A stretch of DNA of 64,000 nt, from positions 310,001 through 374,000 of the forward strand of contig NZ_JACNMS010000003.1 in the NCBI RefSeq assembly GCF_020595125.1, in the 5' to 3' direction. Position numbers and translations under genes: made by a program. Positions 1-8,856 of this stretch are shown piece after piece (the first letter of the stretch is position 1; each line of letters starts with the position of its first letter). Under the pieces are notes generated by a model. That model made no database searches. It was not told where the DNA came from and saw only the letters and a list, made by a program, of their open reading frames with translations. The DNA is from Jeotgalibacillus aurantiacus. Lineage in GTDB: Bacteria; Bacillota; Bacilli; Bacillales; Jeotgalibacillaceae.

Positions 1-79
1 ATTGGGATGACGGTATACTATAAAAAGAAATTTTCTGCACGATCAGTATCCAGTGCAGCTTGAAATGGAGGTCTTTTAA

Positions 80-1105
80 ATGGAAAAGGAAGTTGAACGT
101 TTATTTTCAATGGCGCTTTTAGAAGAGGCGGCACAGCGATATGGGGCAACGGCTGCTGATGCGAAAAACCTGAATGGCTTTGAAAATTATGTGTATGAAG
201 TGAAGGTGGGGGATGAAAGTAAAGTGCTCAGACTGACCCATTCCACTCACCGGACGAAAGCACAAGTGGAAAGTGAGCTTCGCTGGATTAACTATCTGCA
301 TGAACAGGGAATCAATGTCTCGCTTGTCCATCAGTCATTACATGGTCAGCTGGTTGAAGAGTTTGAGGTCGAAGGGTCCTACTTTTATGCATGCTTATTT
401 GATAAAGCGCCTGGAAGCTCAGTCAAATTGAACAGTCCGGAGCTGGGTACACCTTTGTTCGAAAAATGGGGTGAGATTACGGCTGAACTGCATCTGGCTG
501 CGGAGAACTTTAATACGTCAGAAATTGACCGTCCGCACTGGTATGAAGATGATCTGATTAAGCTTGAAAAGTATCTGGATGCATCAAGGGATCAAAAAAT
601 TATTGATGAAGGTCGTGAACTGGTGCAGGAGATTCTGAAGCTGCCGTCAGCACCTGACGCTTATGGACTGATTCATTCAGATATACATATAGGAAACTTC
701 TTCTATCATGAAGGAGACATTCATTTGTTTGACTTTGATGATACGATGTATTTTCACTATGTGAGTGACATTGCGATTCCGCTGTATTATATGATTCTCT
801 GGAAATACAATGATCTATCTTTAGATGACCGTTCAGCACATGGAAGAGCCTTTTTAAAGGACTTTTTAAGAGGCTATGAGCGAAAAAGAAAGGCTGAACC
901 AGAATGGATTGAGCAGCTGCCGCTGTTTCTTAAAATGAGAGACTATACATTGTATGGCGTTTTTCATAAGAAAGTGGATCTTGAACATGCGGGTGAGCGT
1001 GAAAGAGCACTTGTAAGCAGTCTTCGTAACCGTCTGATGAAAAATGAGCTAATTGTGGAATTGGATTATCAGGAGATTTTATTAAATTGTAATCAGGCCC
1101 TTTAA
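80..1105 (+). CDS. APH-family phosphotransferase (first of two in window)
   Basis: A 341-residue cytosolic kinase-fold protein of the aminoglycoside phosphotransferase/choline kinase superfamily. The catalytic loop HSDIHIGNFF lies near residues 199-208 (D201 as catalytic base, N206 as metal ligand), followed by the metal-binding DFDD near 218-221. A lysine in KVLRL near residue 48 fits the ATP-anchoring position. The start has a clear GGAGGT ribosome binding site. The physiological substrate cannot be read from sequence: members of this family act on small alcohols, amino sugars or spore-coat components (CotS-like). It stands alone, followed by its own terminator. A second family member lies at 34408-35376. 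Family assignment is firm; substrate is unknown. Confidence 0.85.
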   Translation: MEKEVERLFSMALLEEAAQRYGATAADAKNLNGFENYVYEVKVGDESKVLRLTHSTHRTKAQVESELRWINYLHEQGINVSLVHQSLHGQLVEEFEVEGSYFYACLFDKAPGSSVKLNSPELGTPLFEKWGEITAELHLAAENFNTSEIDRPHWYEDDLIKLEKYLDASRDQKIIDEGRELVQEILKLPSAPDAYGLIHSDIHIGNFFYHEGDIHLFDFDDTMYFHYVSDIAIPLYYMILWKYNDLSLDDRSAHGRAFLKDFLRGYERKRKAEPEWIEQLPLFLKMRDYTLYGVFHKKVDLEHAGERERALVSSLRNRLMKNELIVELDYQEILLNCNQAL

Positions 1106-1120
1106 AACAGGGTCTTTTTT
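1095..1120 (+). terminator. Rho-independent terminator of the phosphotransferase gene
   Basis: AGGCCCT and AGGGTCT form a 7-bp stem (one G-T pair) followed by six T residues. It overlaps the last codons of the phosphotransferase gene. Confidence 0.8.
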
Positions 1121-1166
1121 ATTGTGAATTAATAGCATAAATTTCTTTTAATATGTGACTATTTTC

Positions 1167-1216
1167 TTACATAATGTTAAAGATCATTTACATTATGCAA
1201 ACGATCCTTTACATTT
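1167..1216 (+). promoter_or_regulatory. Repeated TTACAT operator upstream of XRE module 1
   Basis: TTACAT occurs three times at exact 21-bp steps (1167, 1188, 1209), within GATCATTTACATT and GATCCTTTACATT. The core TTTACATTATGCAAA resembles the TTTACATTTTGTAAA core of the palindrome upstream of the paralogous XRE gene at 29860. This suggests both regulators bind related sites, probably by autoregulation. The binding role is inferred from position and similarity. Confidence 0.5.
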
Positions 1217-1249
1217 ACAATAAGTAGAAAAAATAAAAGGAGAAGGAAC

Positions 1250-1459
1250 ATGCTGAAAAATTCTGTGAAGGAATGGCGTATGCGCAACGGATTGACTCAG
1301 CAGGAACTGGCTGATCGGATGGGGATCACAAGGCAGACGATCGGCTTGATTGAAAAAGGGGATTATGCACCTTCAGTCCTGCTGGCGCTGAGAATGGCTG
1401 CAGTAATGGGGGTTCGTGTAGAAGATTTATTCAGAGTAGAGGAGGATAAAAATGCTTAA
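1250..1459 (+). CDS. XRE-family transcriptional regulator
   Basis: A 69-residue single-domain helix-turn-helix protein of the Cro/CI (XRE) class. The motif TQQELADRMGITRQTIGLIE sits near residues 16-35 and has the characteristic Q-E-L-A and TRQTI pattern. Small XRE proteins of this type usually repress their own operon. The start follows AAAAGGAGAAGG. It overlaps the next gene by 8 bp, so the two are translationally coupled. A close paralogue with the same arrangement (regulator then membrane protein) is at 29860-30069. The signal it senses is unknown. Confidence 0.85.
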   Translation: MLKNSVKEWRMRNGLTQQELADRMGITRQTIGLIEKGDYAPSVLLALRMAAVMGVRVEDLFRVEEDKNA

Positions 1460-1877
1460 AAGAATTTTTCAGTCACCATTATTTAATGTGATGCTCGTAG
1501 CTGGACTCGGGTTGGTCATGCTGAGTGAACAGTATAGTGATCAAATGCCTGTCTGGTTTAAAGTAGACTCCATGGTGCTTGGGGTCCCTATTCTTATTCT
1601 GCTTGGATTGATACCAATCTATAACTGGCGCAATCCGCAAAATAAAATCAAACCTCAAATTTTGCCCATGGAGTTAAGGGAAGAGGACGAGGGGATGCAA
1701 TGGCTTACGTTTAAAGCAACCCGCAGCGTGTACGTGTTTTATGCACTGGCTATTCCGCCATCCATTGCGATAACTGCTTATTTTCATGAAATCATCTATA
1801 TTCCAGTGCTGATTCTAATGCTGCTTGGAACTGTACAATACCTTATTTACTGGGGATTTATGAGGCGTCATATTTAG
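1452..1877 (+). CDS. Small integral membrane protein coupled to XRE regulator
   Basis: A 141-residue protein with about four hydrophobic segments (near residues 8-24, 30-53, 92-112 and 115-135). A charged stretch rich in E/D, M-E-L-R-E-E-D-E-G, precedes the third segment. This layout resembles DUF2178/DUF3796-type proteins that are commonly paired with small XRE regulators in Firmicutes. No catalytic motif was seen. It overlaps the regulator and is followed 19 bp later by a CPBP protease gene, giving a three-gene operon. A role with the regulator is inferred from coupling only. Confidence 0.7.
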   Translation: MLKRIFQSPLFNVMLVAGLGLVMLSEQYSDQMPVWFKVDSMVLGVPILILLGLIPIYNWRNPQNKIKPQILPMELREEDEGMQWLTFKATRSVYVFYALAIPPSIAITAYFHEIIYIPVLILMLLGTVQYLIYWGFMRRHI

Positions 1878-1896
1878 ACGAAGAGGGGGATGGATT

Positions 1897-3405
1897 ATGA
1901 GCAGGGATTTAATGATTTCTCTCATCATTTTTGCTGTATTACTCGAAGCGGCATTAATTGCATGGGTGGTTCTCCATAAGCAGGGTAAGCTTCAGGAGAA
2001 CCCGCTTTTGGTAATGGTAAAAAAAGAAGGTCTTATTTTGTATCATGCATTTTTTAAATGGGGTAAAAGAAAGCAGGGCCCAAATTATTTTTATTATCAT
2101 AAAAACTCAGCTTACTTCTGGTTTTTTCTTGCACTTGTTCATGAGCAGGTTTTAGAGATGTTTTTCTTTCATTATTACTTAAAAATTCTTTATCCGGATA
2201 CCGTTTGGATCATGACAGGTTTACATATTTATTCGGTCATTTATCTGATAGGAGATTATCAGATGGTTCGGCACTCTCCTGTGACCATTCAGAATGGTGT
2301 CATCTCAATGAAAATCGGTACAAGAAGAGAATTGACATTTTCAGCAAAAGACATAGATACCTTTGAAAGTTCAGGGCTTGAGTACACAGCTAAAGGGGGA
2401 CTGATTCATCCGAAATCCGCGTTTCATGTTAGTGCATTTCCAAGGGCGCTAACGCGTGTTTTTGGCGTAGGAGATGCCCCGACGCACAAGGTGATATTCA
2501 AAAAACCGTTAAAAGCAAAAGGTTATTTCGGCAGGATTTTTTATGTGAATGAAGCTTATCTTTATCTGGATGAACCGGAAAGATTTATAGAAGCAGCCAG
2601 TGCAGCATCTGAGGAAGTGGTTGAAGAAAAGGTTAATGTTCTGGAGAAAAAAGCTCCGCTTATTAACTGGAAGCTTTATTTCGGGATTATGTTTTTGAAT
2701 TTTGTGGGAGCACTTGCGATTTCACCTTATGCAATGGAAAGAGAGCAGTTACATATAACGATGGGACTCTCTCCGCTTTCCTTTACCGCATTCTATGTGT
2801 TTCAGGTAATCGTGGAAACGGGCATCATGGTATTTCTGGCTTTACTCATCATTAAAAAGTTAGCAGCGTCCCATCATCCTTTTAAAAAGCTGATAGAGAT
2901 ACCTGAATTTAATAAGCGCTGGAGAATTCGGGTAGTTAAAACAGCAGGGCTCGGCATGGCAACGGGTCTGCTGATCATTCTGGTCAGTTTAATCGTTTCC
3001 AGACCGCTTGGCATTGATCAGTCATCTATTAATGAACCTGTATGGTGGCTCGGTACCATGGGGGCAGCAAGAGCAGCTATAAACGAAGAATCAATTTTCC
3101 GGATGTTTTTAATCAGTTTTGTTCTACTCGTCCTTACGAGGCTTGGAAAAGGCAAGCTTACAAGATGGAAAACCTCTTTTGCCATCGTGTTTTCAGCACT
3201 CGTATTTGGCGCGATGCATTTCAGCTTGGCAGCATCTCATTTTGATATGACGCTCGGGTTGTTTCTTAGCATGCTTTTAATTAACGGAATTGGTGGTATT
3301 GTATTTGGAGTATTATTTTTATGGATCGGACTCGAATTTGCGATTATCGCTCATTTTTCCGCAAATGTTGTTATTCATGTCGTTGGTCCATTGCTTGTCA
3401 TGTAA
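1897..3405 (+). CDS. CPBP-family intramembrane metalloprotease with extended N-terminus
   Basis: A 502-residue multi-spanning membrane protein. The C-terminal part carries the CPBP (CAAX protease/bacteriocin-processing) signature: EESIFR at about 397-402, MHFS with H441, and HFSANV with H486 and N489. These glutamates and histidines are the usual metal ligands and catalytic groups. The N-terminal ~250 residues hold further membrane segments and a soluble stretch of about 100 residues not typical of the domain, so it is longer than ordinary CPBP proteins. It is third in the XRE operon with a GAGGGGGA ribosome binding site. Family members give bacteriocin self-immunity or process membrane peptides; the substrate here is unknown. 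Confidence 0.8.
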   Translation: MSRDLMISLIIFAVLLEAALIAWVVLHKQGKLQENPLLVMVKKEGLILYHAFFKWGKRKQGPNYFYYHKNSAYFWFFLALVHEQVLEMFFFHYYLKILYPDTVWIMTGLHIYSVIYLIGDYQMVRHSPVTIQNGVISMKIGTRRELTFSAKDIDTFESSGLEYTAKGGLIHPKSAFHVSAFPRALTRVFGVGDAPTHKVIFKKPLKAKGYFGRIFYVNEAYLYLDEPERFIEAASAASEEVVEEKVNVLEKKAPLINWKLYFGIMFLNFVGALAISPYAMEREQLHITMGLSPLSFTAFYVFQVIVETGIMVFLALLIIKKLAASHHPFKKLIEIPEFNKRWRIRVVKTAGLGMATGLLIILVSLIVSRPLGIDQSSINEPVWWLGTMGAARAAINEESIFRMFLISFVLLVLTRLGKGKLTRWKTSFAIVFSALVFGAMHFSLAASHFDMTLGLFLSMLLINGIGGIVFGVLFLWIGLEFAIIAHFSANVVIHVVGPLLVM

Positions 3406-3535
3406 GTTTAGTTCAGTTTAGTCTTTTTGAATATTTAGAAGAACGGATGCTATGAAAATTTCCTGTGTAGAGCATAATTTTAATCAGGAAGGGTATGAAT
3501 CATAACAGAATGTTTGGAAGGACAGGAGGAGTACA

Positions 3536-4021
3536 ATGATGAACAGAGGGATTGTGACCTCGCTTTCTGCGATTGGCATTGCGCAGGCGCTGAAGATTGT
3601 CACACATAAACGCATGACAGGGAAATGGGATTGGCGGCCGCTCGTTCAGACTGGTGGTATGCCAAGTTCTCACTCAGCTGGTGTGGCGTCTCTGGCTGCT
3701 TATGTGGCAGCCAACAGGGGAACCCGCCATATTGAAACAGCGCTAGCCATCGTCTTCGGATCCATCGTCATGTATGATGCACAAGGTGTCCGCCGGCACA
3801 CGGGTGAAATTGCTCAGCTTGTCAATGACCTTGAAGATCACATGGGTGTGATCGCAGATGATTACCCGAGTTTGAAATACGAAAAGCGTGAAAAGGAATT
3901 GAAGGAACTGCTTGGCCACCAGCCGCTTGAAGTACTCGCCGGAGGCATTTTCGGGGTTGTGTACGGGGTAGCCTCAGCTCTTCTTGAAGATAAAAAGCAT
4001 GGAAAAAATCCGCAGCGTTAA
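3536..4021 (+). CDS. yuiD: Divergent PAP2-family protein, YuiD-like
   Basis: A 161-residue protein of the acid phosphatase/vanadium-dependent haloperoxidase-related family (YuiD in Bacillus subtilis). The motif GGMPSSHSAG is at about residues 40-49 and VRRHTGE near 85-91, matching the two conserved blocks of the family. The N-terminus is hydrophobic and the protein is probably membrane associated. Function is not established for the family. Two ATG codons follow a GGACAGGAGG ribosome binding site. It converges with the HAAS gene on the minus strand, overlapping it by 4 bp, and both end at a bidirectional terminator. Confidence 0.8.
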   Translation: MMNRGIVTSLSAIGIAQALKIVTHKRMTGKWDWRPLVQTGGMPSSHSAGVASLAAYVAANRGTRHIETALAIVFGSIVMYDAQGVRRHTGEIAQLVNDLEDHMGVIADDYPSLKYEKREKELKELLGHQPLEVLAGGIFGVVYGVASALLEDKKHGKNPQR

Positions 4022-4039
4022 ACCGCAGCGGATTTTTTT
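4003..4039. terminator. Bidirectional terminator between yuiD and the HAAS gene
   Basis: AAAAAATCCGC and GCGGATTTTTT are inverted around a short loop, with A and T runs on both sides. This lets it serve both converging genes. Confidence 0.8.
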
Positions 4040-5031
4040 GTGCCTGGTGGTTTAATGGATTTTCTGCATTTTGAAAAGCCTTCATAGGAATCGATAATAC
4101 TGGAAATCAAGATAATGACGATCGTTGTCCAGATGGCCCAATTAATCGAGTTAGTGGTTTCAATTGCTGAGCCCCCGAACAAATCTGTCAAAAATGAAGC
4201 GAGGTCCGGGTGAAGGATGTTTGGGTTTGTCAGGAATACAATCGCTGTTATTGTCCAGATCAGATTATATACTGCGTTGATAACAGCCAGTCTATTAGTC
4301 CACACCTTTACAGCCCATTTATAACAGGTCATGGCAATTTCTGCAGCAATAAAGATAATAACAACCGGCAGATACAAACGAAGGATTTCTTCATTAAAAA
4401 TTGGTACTGTCATGTCACCGTTGATATAAATTCCGATCAGGGAGGAAGCGTTGAAATAGGCGGTTGCCCAGACTGCTGTCCAGATTAGGTTCCCAATTAA
4501 CGATGTTCTGGAAATAGTCCGTTTCGGAAGGGCCGTTTTTTTCAATTCATCCGGTGTCCATTTTGATAGAGGCGTTGAATCCTTCACCGCGCCGCTTCGT
4601 TCAATCATAAAGAAGACAGCAGTGATCCAGAAGAGTACCTGAACGGCAACACTGAAAATGCCTGCACCAATAGAAAGAATGGCATCAATTAATGTATTAA
4701 TGACGTTTGTATTTCCTGAAAATGCTGTGATTTCCCCTATGATGATAGAGATCGTAATGACTGATAAAGCGATTGGCATGGTAATTTTTAATACTGACAC
4801 GTACGAAGGAAAAAGACCTGGACCGATCAAATGCATGGGGCGGTCTGCATACCGTGCAGCCAGAATCATCGGATCACCCATTCTTGCAAGTGTGTCCTTT
4901 ACTTCCTGTTCAGTCGGATGCTCGGGAAGCATATCGGAGATGATCGAATTCAGCTCAAGACCAATATCATGACGGTTCTTTTCGGGAAGACGGCGTGTGA
5001 CCTCATACACATAGGCATCAATCAGATTCAT
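4018..5031 (-). CDS. HAAS-domain membrane protein
   Basis: A 337-residue protein. Residues 1-80 form the soluble helical HAAS domain (pattern E-K-N-R-H-D-I-G-L-E-L followed by DTLARMGDP), and six to seven membrane segments follow. HAAS proteins are usually encoded directly after a PadR regulator, as here: the upstream PadR gene overlaps it by 14 bp. The ribosome binding site is AAAGGAGG. The role is unknown; the family is linked to envelope-stress or signalling modules controlled by the PadR partner. It ends at the shared terminator with yuiD. Confidence 0.75.
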   Translation of the reverse strand: MNLIDAYVYEVTRRLPEKNRHDIGLELNSIISDMLPEHPTEQEVKDTLARMGDPMILAARYADRPMHLIGPGLFPSYVSVLKITMPIALSVITISIIIGEITAFSGNTNVINTLIDAILSIGAGIFSVAVQVLFWITAVFFMIERSGAVKDSTPLSKWTPDELKKTALPKRTISRTSLIGNLIWTAVWATAYFNASSLIGIYINGDMTVPIFNEEILRLYLPVVIIFIAAEIAMTCYKWAVKVWTNRLAVINAVYNLIWTITAIVFLTNPNILHPDLASFLTDLFGGSAIETTNSINWAIWTTIVIILISSIIDSYEGFSKCRKSIKPPGTKKSAAV

Positions 5032-5365
5032 GATCTTCTTCCTCCTTTAAAAGGGTGGTTAAATCCTCATTCATTCTGAACCATTCAGTCTTTAACTGCC
5101 GGAATACTTCATGACCGTAGGAGCTTAATTCGTAATATTTCCTCGGACGGCTTTCAGTCGTATCCCACTCGCTTGTTACCAGCTCCTGTTTTTCAAGACG
5201 TCTTAAAAGCGGATAAAGCGTACTCTGATCCATCTGGATGCTTGCGGCTTCAAGTCTTTGCACAAGGGAGTACCCATACTGTGGTGTTCTGAGCTGACTT
5301 AAGACGGCCAATGTCAACGTTCCGCGACGGAGTTCCGTGGTTAAAGAGGGTACAATTTCTGCCAT
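5018..5365 (-). CDS. PadR-family transcriptional regulator
   Basis: A winged-helix protein of 115 residues if translation starts at the ATG after AGAGGTGATGAA; an upstream start at 5422 has no good ribosome binding site. The segments LRTPQYGYSLVQRLE and DQSTLYPLLRRLEKQEL are the recognition-helix and wing regions typical of PadR. It probably represses its own two-gene operon with the HAAS protein. The 11-bp palindrome at 5396-5406 overlaps the promoter and is the candidate operator. Ligand unknown. Confidence 0.85.
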   Translation of the reverse strand: MAEIVPSLTTELRRGTLTLAVLSQLRTPQYGYSLVQRLEAASIQMDQSTLYPLLRRLEKQELVTSEWDTTESRPRKYYELSSYGHEVFRQLKTEWFRMNEDLTTLLKEEEDHESD

Positions 5366-5392
5366 TTCATCACCTCTTGTTCTTATGCTGTG

Positions 5393-5410
5393 TATTATAC
5401 AGTATAAGTT
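5393..5410 (-). promoter_or_regulatory. PadR operon promoter and candidate operator
   Basis: On the minus strand a TATAAT -10 box sits beside the perfect palindrome TATACTGTATA (5396-5406) about 30 bp upstream of the padR start. Position and symmetry suggest autorepression. No footprint data can be read from sequence. Confidence 0.5.
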
Positions 5411-5522
5411 AACATACATCAATAGGTGATATTTAAACTACAGTGTTGGTGGTTTAAAATCACCATATCTCTAAGCCTTTGTTATAATGAAACCAACGTT
5501 TAGACGGGGAGGTTTTTGGAGG

Positions 5523-6356
5523 ATGAAGGTTGCACTCGTAACAGGAGCCAATTCAGGTATGGGGCTTGCTACAACGGTTGAGCTTGTCAAAAAGGGCTAT
5601 CATGTTGTCATGATGTGCCGTAACACGCGCCGTGGAAAAGTTGCCTGGATCTCGGCAAAGGAAAAAACCAGATCTGAAGAATTAACGTTAATGTATGGCG
5701 ATCTCGGCTCTCTTGAGAGTATCCGGGAATTCGCTGCTGAATTTAAAAAGAAGTTTTCCAGGCTGGATGTTCTGGTGAATAACGCAGGTGTTGTCGCGGT
5801 GAAAAGACAGCTGACGGATGACGGCTTTGAATCGCATCTCGGCGTGAATCACCTCGGGCACTTTCTGCTGACAAATCTTCTGCTGGATGAACTGAAAGCA
5901 GCAGATCAGGGGCGAGTCGTAACGGTAAGCTCAGGTGCGCATAAATGGGGACGCATCGATTTTGACGATCCTCACTTTGAGAAAGGGTACAGCGTAGCAA
6001 AAGCGTATGGGCGTTCCAAGCTTGCCAATATTCTTTTTACGAAAGCACTGTCAAAAAGGCTCGAAGGATCGAACGTAACAGCCAATGCTGTGCATCCCGG
6101 TGCAGTCTCAACCAACCTGGGTGTGAACAGAAAAACTGAATTCGGCCGCGGTGTTCATAAGGTGCTGAAGCCGTTTTTCCAATCCGCTGAGGAAGGGGCA
6201 GAAACAACTGTGTATCTTGCTTCAAGTCCAGAAGTGGAATATGTAACCGGCAAATATTTTTATAAAATGAAAGAAGTCGACGTATCAAAGGACGCTGAAA
6301 ACGAATGGCTCGCAGAAGAACTGTGGGGCTGGAGTGAAGAGCGTACCGGTTTATAA
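5523..6356 (+). CDS. Short-chain dehydrogenase/reductase
   Basis: A 277-residue Rossmann-fold oxidoreductase of the SDR family. It has the nucleotide-binding TGANSGMG near residues 7-14, NNAG near 87, the serine region VSSGAH, and the catalytic Y162-x3-K166 (YGRSK). It resembles the retinol dehydrogenase/WW-domain oxidoreductase-like branch, usually NADP(H)-dependent. The start was placed at 5523 because GGGGAGG lies eight bases before it; the in-frame ATG at 5487 lacks a site. Single gene with its own terminator. Substrate unknown. Confidence 0.85.
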   Translation: MKVALVTGANSGMGLATTVELVKKGYHVVMMCRNTRRGKVAWISAKEKTRSEELTLMYGDLGSLESIREFAAEFKKKFSRLDVLVNNAGVVAVKRQLTDDGFESHLGVNHLGHFLLTNLLLDELKAADQGRVVTVSSGAHKWGRIDFDDPHFEKGYSVAKAYGRSKLANILFTKALSKRLEGSNVTANAVHPGAVSTNLGVNRKTEFGRGVHKVLKPFFQSAEEGAETTVYLASSPEVEYVTGKYFYKMKEVDVSKDAENEWLAEELWGWSEERTGL

Positions 6357-6369
6357 TAGGACGATGGAG

Positions 6370-6402
6370 ACCGGGGTTACGTGATGTGGCTCCGGTTTTT
6401 CT
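6370..6402 (+). terminator. Terminator of the SDR gene
   Basis: ACCGGGG pairs with CTCCGGT (one G-T pair) around a 13-nt loop and is followed by TTTTT. Confidence 0.65.
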
Positions 6403-6459
6403 ATTATTTGTTTGACGCGAAAAGGGTCTGATTGATTGTTGGCGGTTGTGTTTCGCGGG

Positions 6460-6660
6460 ATTCCATCACTGCGGTCAGTGATTCATTCGTTTGAAAATGT
6501 CATTCCCTCTTATAAAAAATGGATTCCTTCTTTCTGGAAATTAATTCGATCACATGCACACCGTTACGAAATTTTTCCTTCATTACAAATGCTGAATTCC
6601 CTCATTCACAATCAGGAACCCTTCACTATAAATGATAATTCCATCAATACCACCAACCCC
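6460..6660. repeat. 21-bp lattice array A1 (core ATTCCNTC)
   Basis: Degenerate tandem units of 21 bp. The core ATTC(C/A/G) starts at 6460, 6481, 6502, 6523 and 6544, then after a 52-bp step at 6596, 6617 (as AACCC) and 6638. The rest of each unit is variable and A/T-rich. The unit CCTTCTTTCTGGAAATTAAT is shared exactly with array A2 at 11718-11737. It occupies most of the gap between the SDR gene and the response regulator. No convincing gene lies in it. Function unknown. Confidence 0.75.
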
Positions 6661-6721
6661 CATTTGCCGCGAAGAGAGCATGACTTGTGGACAAAGTTAC
6701 CGCCGCGTCAAAACGTCCTCA

Positions 6722-6754
6722 CTTCACCTGAATTTCACACAAAGCTGATACAAT
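6722..6754 (+). promoter_or_regulatory. Promoter of the response regulator operon with TTCAC direct repeat
   Basis: TTCAC occurs at 6723 and 6734, 11 bp apart, followed by TACAAT at 6749-6754. The same block, TTTCACACAA then 6 nt then a -10 box, occurs upstream of the FixH-like gene at 9436-9467. Direct repeats with 11-bp spacing next to the -35 position are typical of OmpR-class binding sites, so autoregulation is inferred. Confidence 0.6.
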
Positions 6755-6787
6755 GGAAGAAAATGATTGAAAAGGCGGGGCATTTCG

Positions 6788-7465
6788 ATGGTGAAGGCGG
6801 TCGTTTTGGTAGTAGAGGATGAACAGCCGATGCGTGAGCTGATCAGCTCCTTTTTACGCGATGACGGATATCAGGTATTAGAGGCGGGTGATGGAGCAGC
6901 AGCTTTGCAGGTCCTGGCGCAGCATTCACCCGATTTAATCATTGCGGATATTATGATGCCGTTTATGGACGGATTTGAATTGATAAAAGAAGTAAGAAAG
7001 TCATCTGAGCTGCCTTTTATTTTCCTCTCTGCACGAGGAGAAGAGTGGGATAAGGTGAAGGGATTGCGTCTTGGTGCGGACGATTATATTGCCAAGCCGT
7101 TTCATTCAGGGGAGCTGATTGCCCGGGTGGAAACGGTTCTTCGGCGTGCAGGAAAACAGCTGAAGCTCAATATACTGAAAGCGGGAAAGATTGAGCTGGA
7201 TCCTGAGTACAGAGAGATCATGAATAACGGCGTTCCTGTCACGCTAACGAAAAAAGAATTCGATCTGCTTTCTCTGCTGATGCAGGAAAAAGGAAGAACG
7301 GTTTTAAGAGAACGGATTATGTTTGCTGTATGGGGACCGGATTATCCAGGATCTGACCGGACGGTAGATACGCACGTGAAGACATTGCGCATGAAGCTCG
7401 GCAGTCAGGGAGAACTCATTAAAACAGTTAGAGGTACAGGGTACAGGCTGGAGGATTCTCAATGA
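6788..7465 (+). CDS. OmpR/PhoB-family response regulator
   Basis: A 225-residue two-domain regulator. The receiver domain has the acidic pair in VVEDE, phospho-acceptor D54 in ADIMMP and K103 in AKPF. The C-terminal winged helix includes LTKKEFDLLSLL and a VRGTGYRLE wing. The start chosen follows AAGGCGGGG and matches the usual receiver-domain length. It overlaps the histidine kinase gene by 4 bp (ATGA). The kinase and a SCO copper chaperone follow in one operon. Shared promoter repeats here and at 9436-9467 suggest it controls both its own operon and the FixH-like gene. Confidence 0.9.
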   Translation: MVKAVVLVVEDEQPMRELISSFLRDDGYQVLEAGDGAAALQVLAQHSPDLIIADIMMPFMDGFELIKEVRKSSELPFIFLSARGEEWDKVKGLRLGADDYIAKPFHSGELIARVETVLRRAGKQLKLNILKAGKIELDPEYREIMNNGVPVTLTKKEFDLLSLLMQEKGRTVLRERIMFAVWGPDYPGSDRTVDTHVKTLRMKLGSQGELIKTVRGTGYRLEDSQ

Positions 7466-8856
7466 AGCAGTTGAATTTCAGCAGAAAAATCCTGTTGCTT
7501 TTGCTTGGAAGCATTGCTGTGACGCTGATCAGTGCATTTATATTCCTTCATTTTTCTTATCGTGACTTATATTTAACGACTGTGAGAGAATCTGTGGAAT
7601 ATCAGGGACAGCGGACTGCTTCTCACTATCATTCCGGTGAGCTTTCTGAGGAAATCATTGAGAAAATTCACTGGTATAATGTCGTTTCTGAATACGAGGT
7701 CCTTGTGGCTGATAACCTGGATGAATTGAATACTTCCTTTCCGTATCAAATAGGGGATGAGAGGCTGATTGAAGAGGCGGATCGCGCTTTTCTGGAGAGC
7801 GGCCGTTCCATTATGAAGGAGGGCTATGTGGAAGCATTTAACCGTGAAGTGATCGGGGCAGTATATCCGATTACGGATGGAACGTCACCCGTCGGTTATA
7901 TTTATATTTTCGTTCCCCTTGAAGGGCTTGCGCAGGTGTTTGGCAGCAGTATTCCATGGCTGATTGGCATGGCACTGGTTTTCTTTTTGCTTATCAGTCT
8001 GCTGGTGAATCAGATCAGAAAATCATTATTTAAACCGCTGCTGGCGATTCAGGATTTCTCTAAAAGTGTCTCGATGGGCAGCTATCGCCAGCGTCTTGAA
8101 GTCAGGCAGCTCGATGAAATCGGTCAGGTTTCACAGGCGCTGAATCAAATGACTCAAACGCTTGAAGTAGAAGAGGAGCGCAAAAAAGAATTTTTGTCCA
8201 ACATTGTGCATGAGGTAAGAACGCCGCTTACCTACATTCAGGGCTATACGGAGCGGCTGAAAAAAGCGCCAGAGGCTGAAAAAGAGGTGCTTTTATCCAC
8301 AATTGAAAGTGAGGTCGGGAGAATGAACCGGCTTCTGTCGGATTTGGTGGAGCTGAACCGTCTTCAGGAAAATCAGCTGACGTTTGATCTTCAGCCGATC
8401 GTTGCGGCAGAACTTTTATACGAAACGCTTGGACTTTTCTCTATTTTAGCGAAAGAACGCGGGCTGACTTTTGAGATAGAGGCTGATGAAGAAGTGATCA
8501 TGCTGCAGGATGAAAAACGGCTTCAGCAGGTGTTTTATAATGTCATTGAAAATGCAGTGAAATATTCTCCTGAAAATAGTGTAATTCAGATCTTGCTGAA
8601 AGAGGTTAAGGATTCAGTGCAAATTGAAGTGGTCAACGAAGCGCCACAGTTAACAAAAGCTGAAAAGAAACGTATTGGAGAACGCTTTTACCGGGCAGAT
8701 CGGGATCGCAACAGAAAAACAGGTGGAACAGGACTGGGTCTTGCGATTGTAAAAGAAATCGTCCGGGTACAGGGTGGCCAATGGCTGATTGATGCAGATG
8801 TGGATCAGCTGTTTACCGTCCGGATTATGCTCCCGAAGGAAGGAATGGCACAATGA
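7462..8856 (+). CDS. Membrane sensor histidine kinase
   Basis: A 464-residue sensor. There is one membrane segment near residues 10-30, an extracytoplasmic domain of about 130 residues and a second membrane segment near 165-185. HAMP follows, then HisKA with phospho-acceptor H250 in IVHEVRTPL. The HATPase domain has the N box VIENAVKYS and the G box TGGTGLGLAIV. It forms a two-component system with the preceding regulator and overlaps the following SCO gene by 4 bp. That context suggests copper status or respiratory redox state as the signal, but no metal-binding motif was recognised in the sensor domain. Confidence 0.9.
   Translation: MKQLNFSRKILLLLLGSIAVTLISAFIFLHFSYRDLYLTTVRESVEYQGQRTASHYHSGELSEEIIEKIHWYNVVSEYEVLVADNLDELNTSFPYQIGDERLIEEADRAFLESGRSIMKEGYVEAFNREVIGAVYPITDGTSPVGYIYIFVPLEGLAQVFGSSIPWLIGMALVFFLLISLLVNQIRKSLFKPLLAIQDFSKSVSMGSYRQRLEVRQLDEIGQVSQALNQMTQTLEVEEERKKEFLSNIVHEVRTPLTYIQGYTERLKKAPEAEKEVLLSTIESEVGRMNRLLSDLVELNRLQENQLTFDLQPIVAAELLYETLGLFSILAKERGLTFEIEADEEVIMLQDEKRLQQVFYNVIENAVKYSPENSVIQILLKEVKDSVQIEVVNEAPQLTKAEKKRIGERFYRADRDRNRKTGGTGLGLAIVKEIVRVQGGQWLIDADVDQLFTVRIMLPKEGMAQ

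Noticed and set aside
6436-6822. 128-codon open frame across array A1
   Set aside because: The sequence is a degenerate 21-bp lattice with repeated I-P-S-like words caused by the period. There is no ribosome binding site, and it overlaps the response regulator promoter and start.
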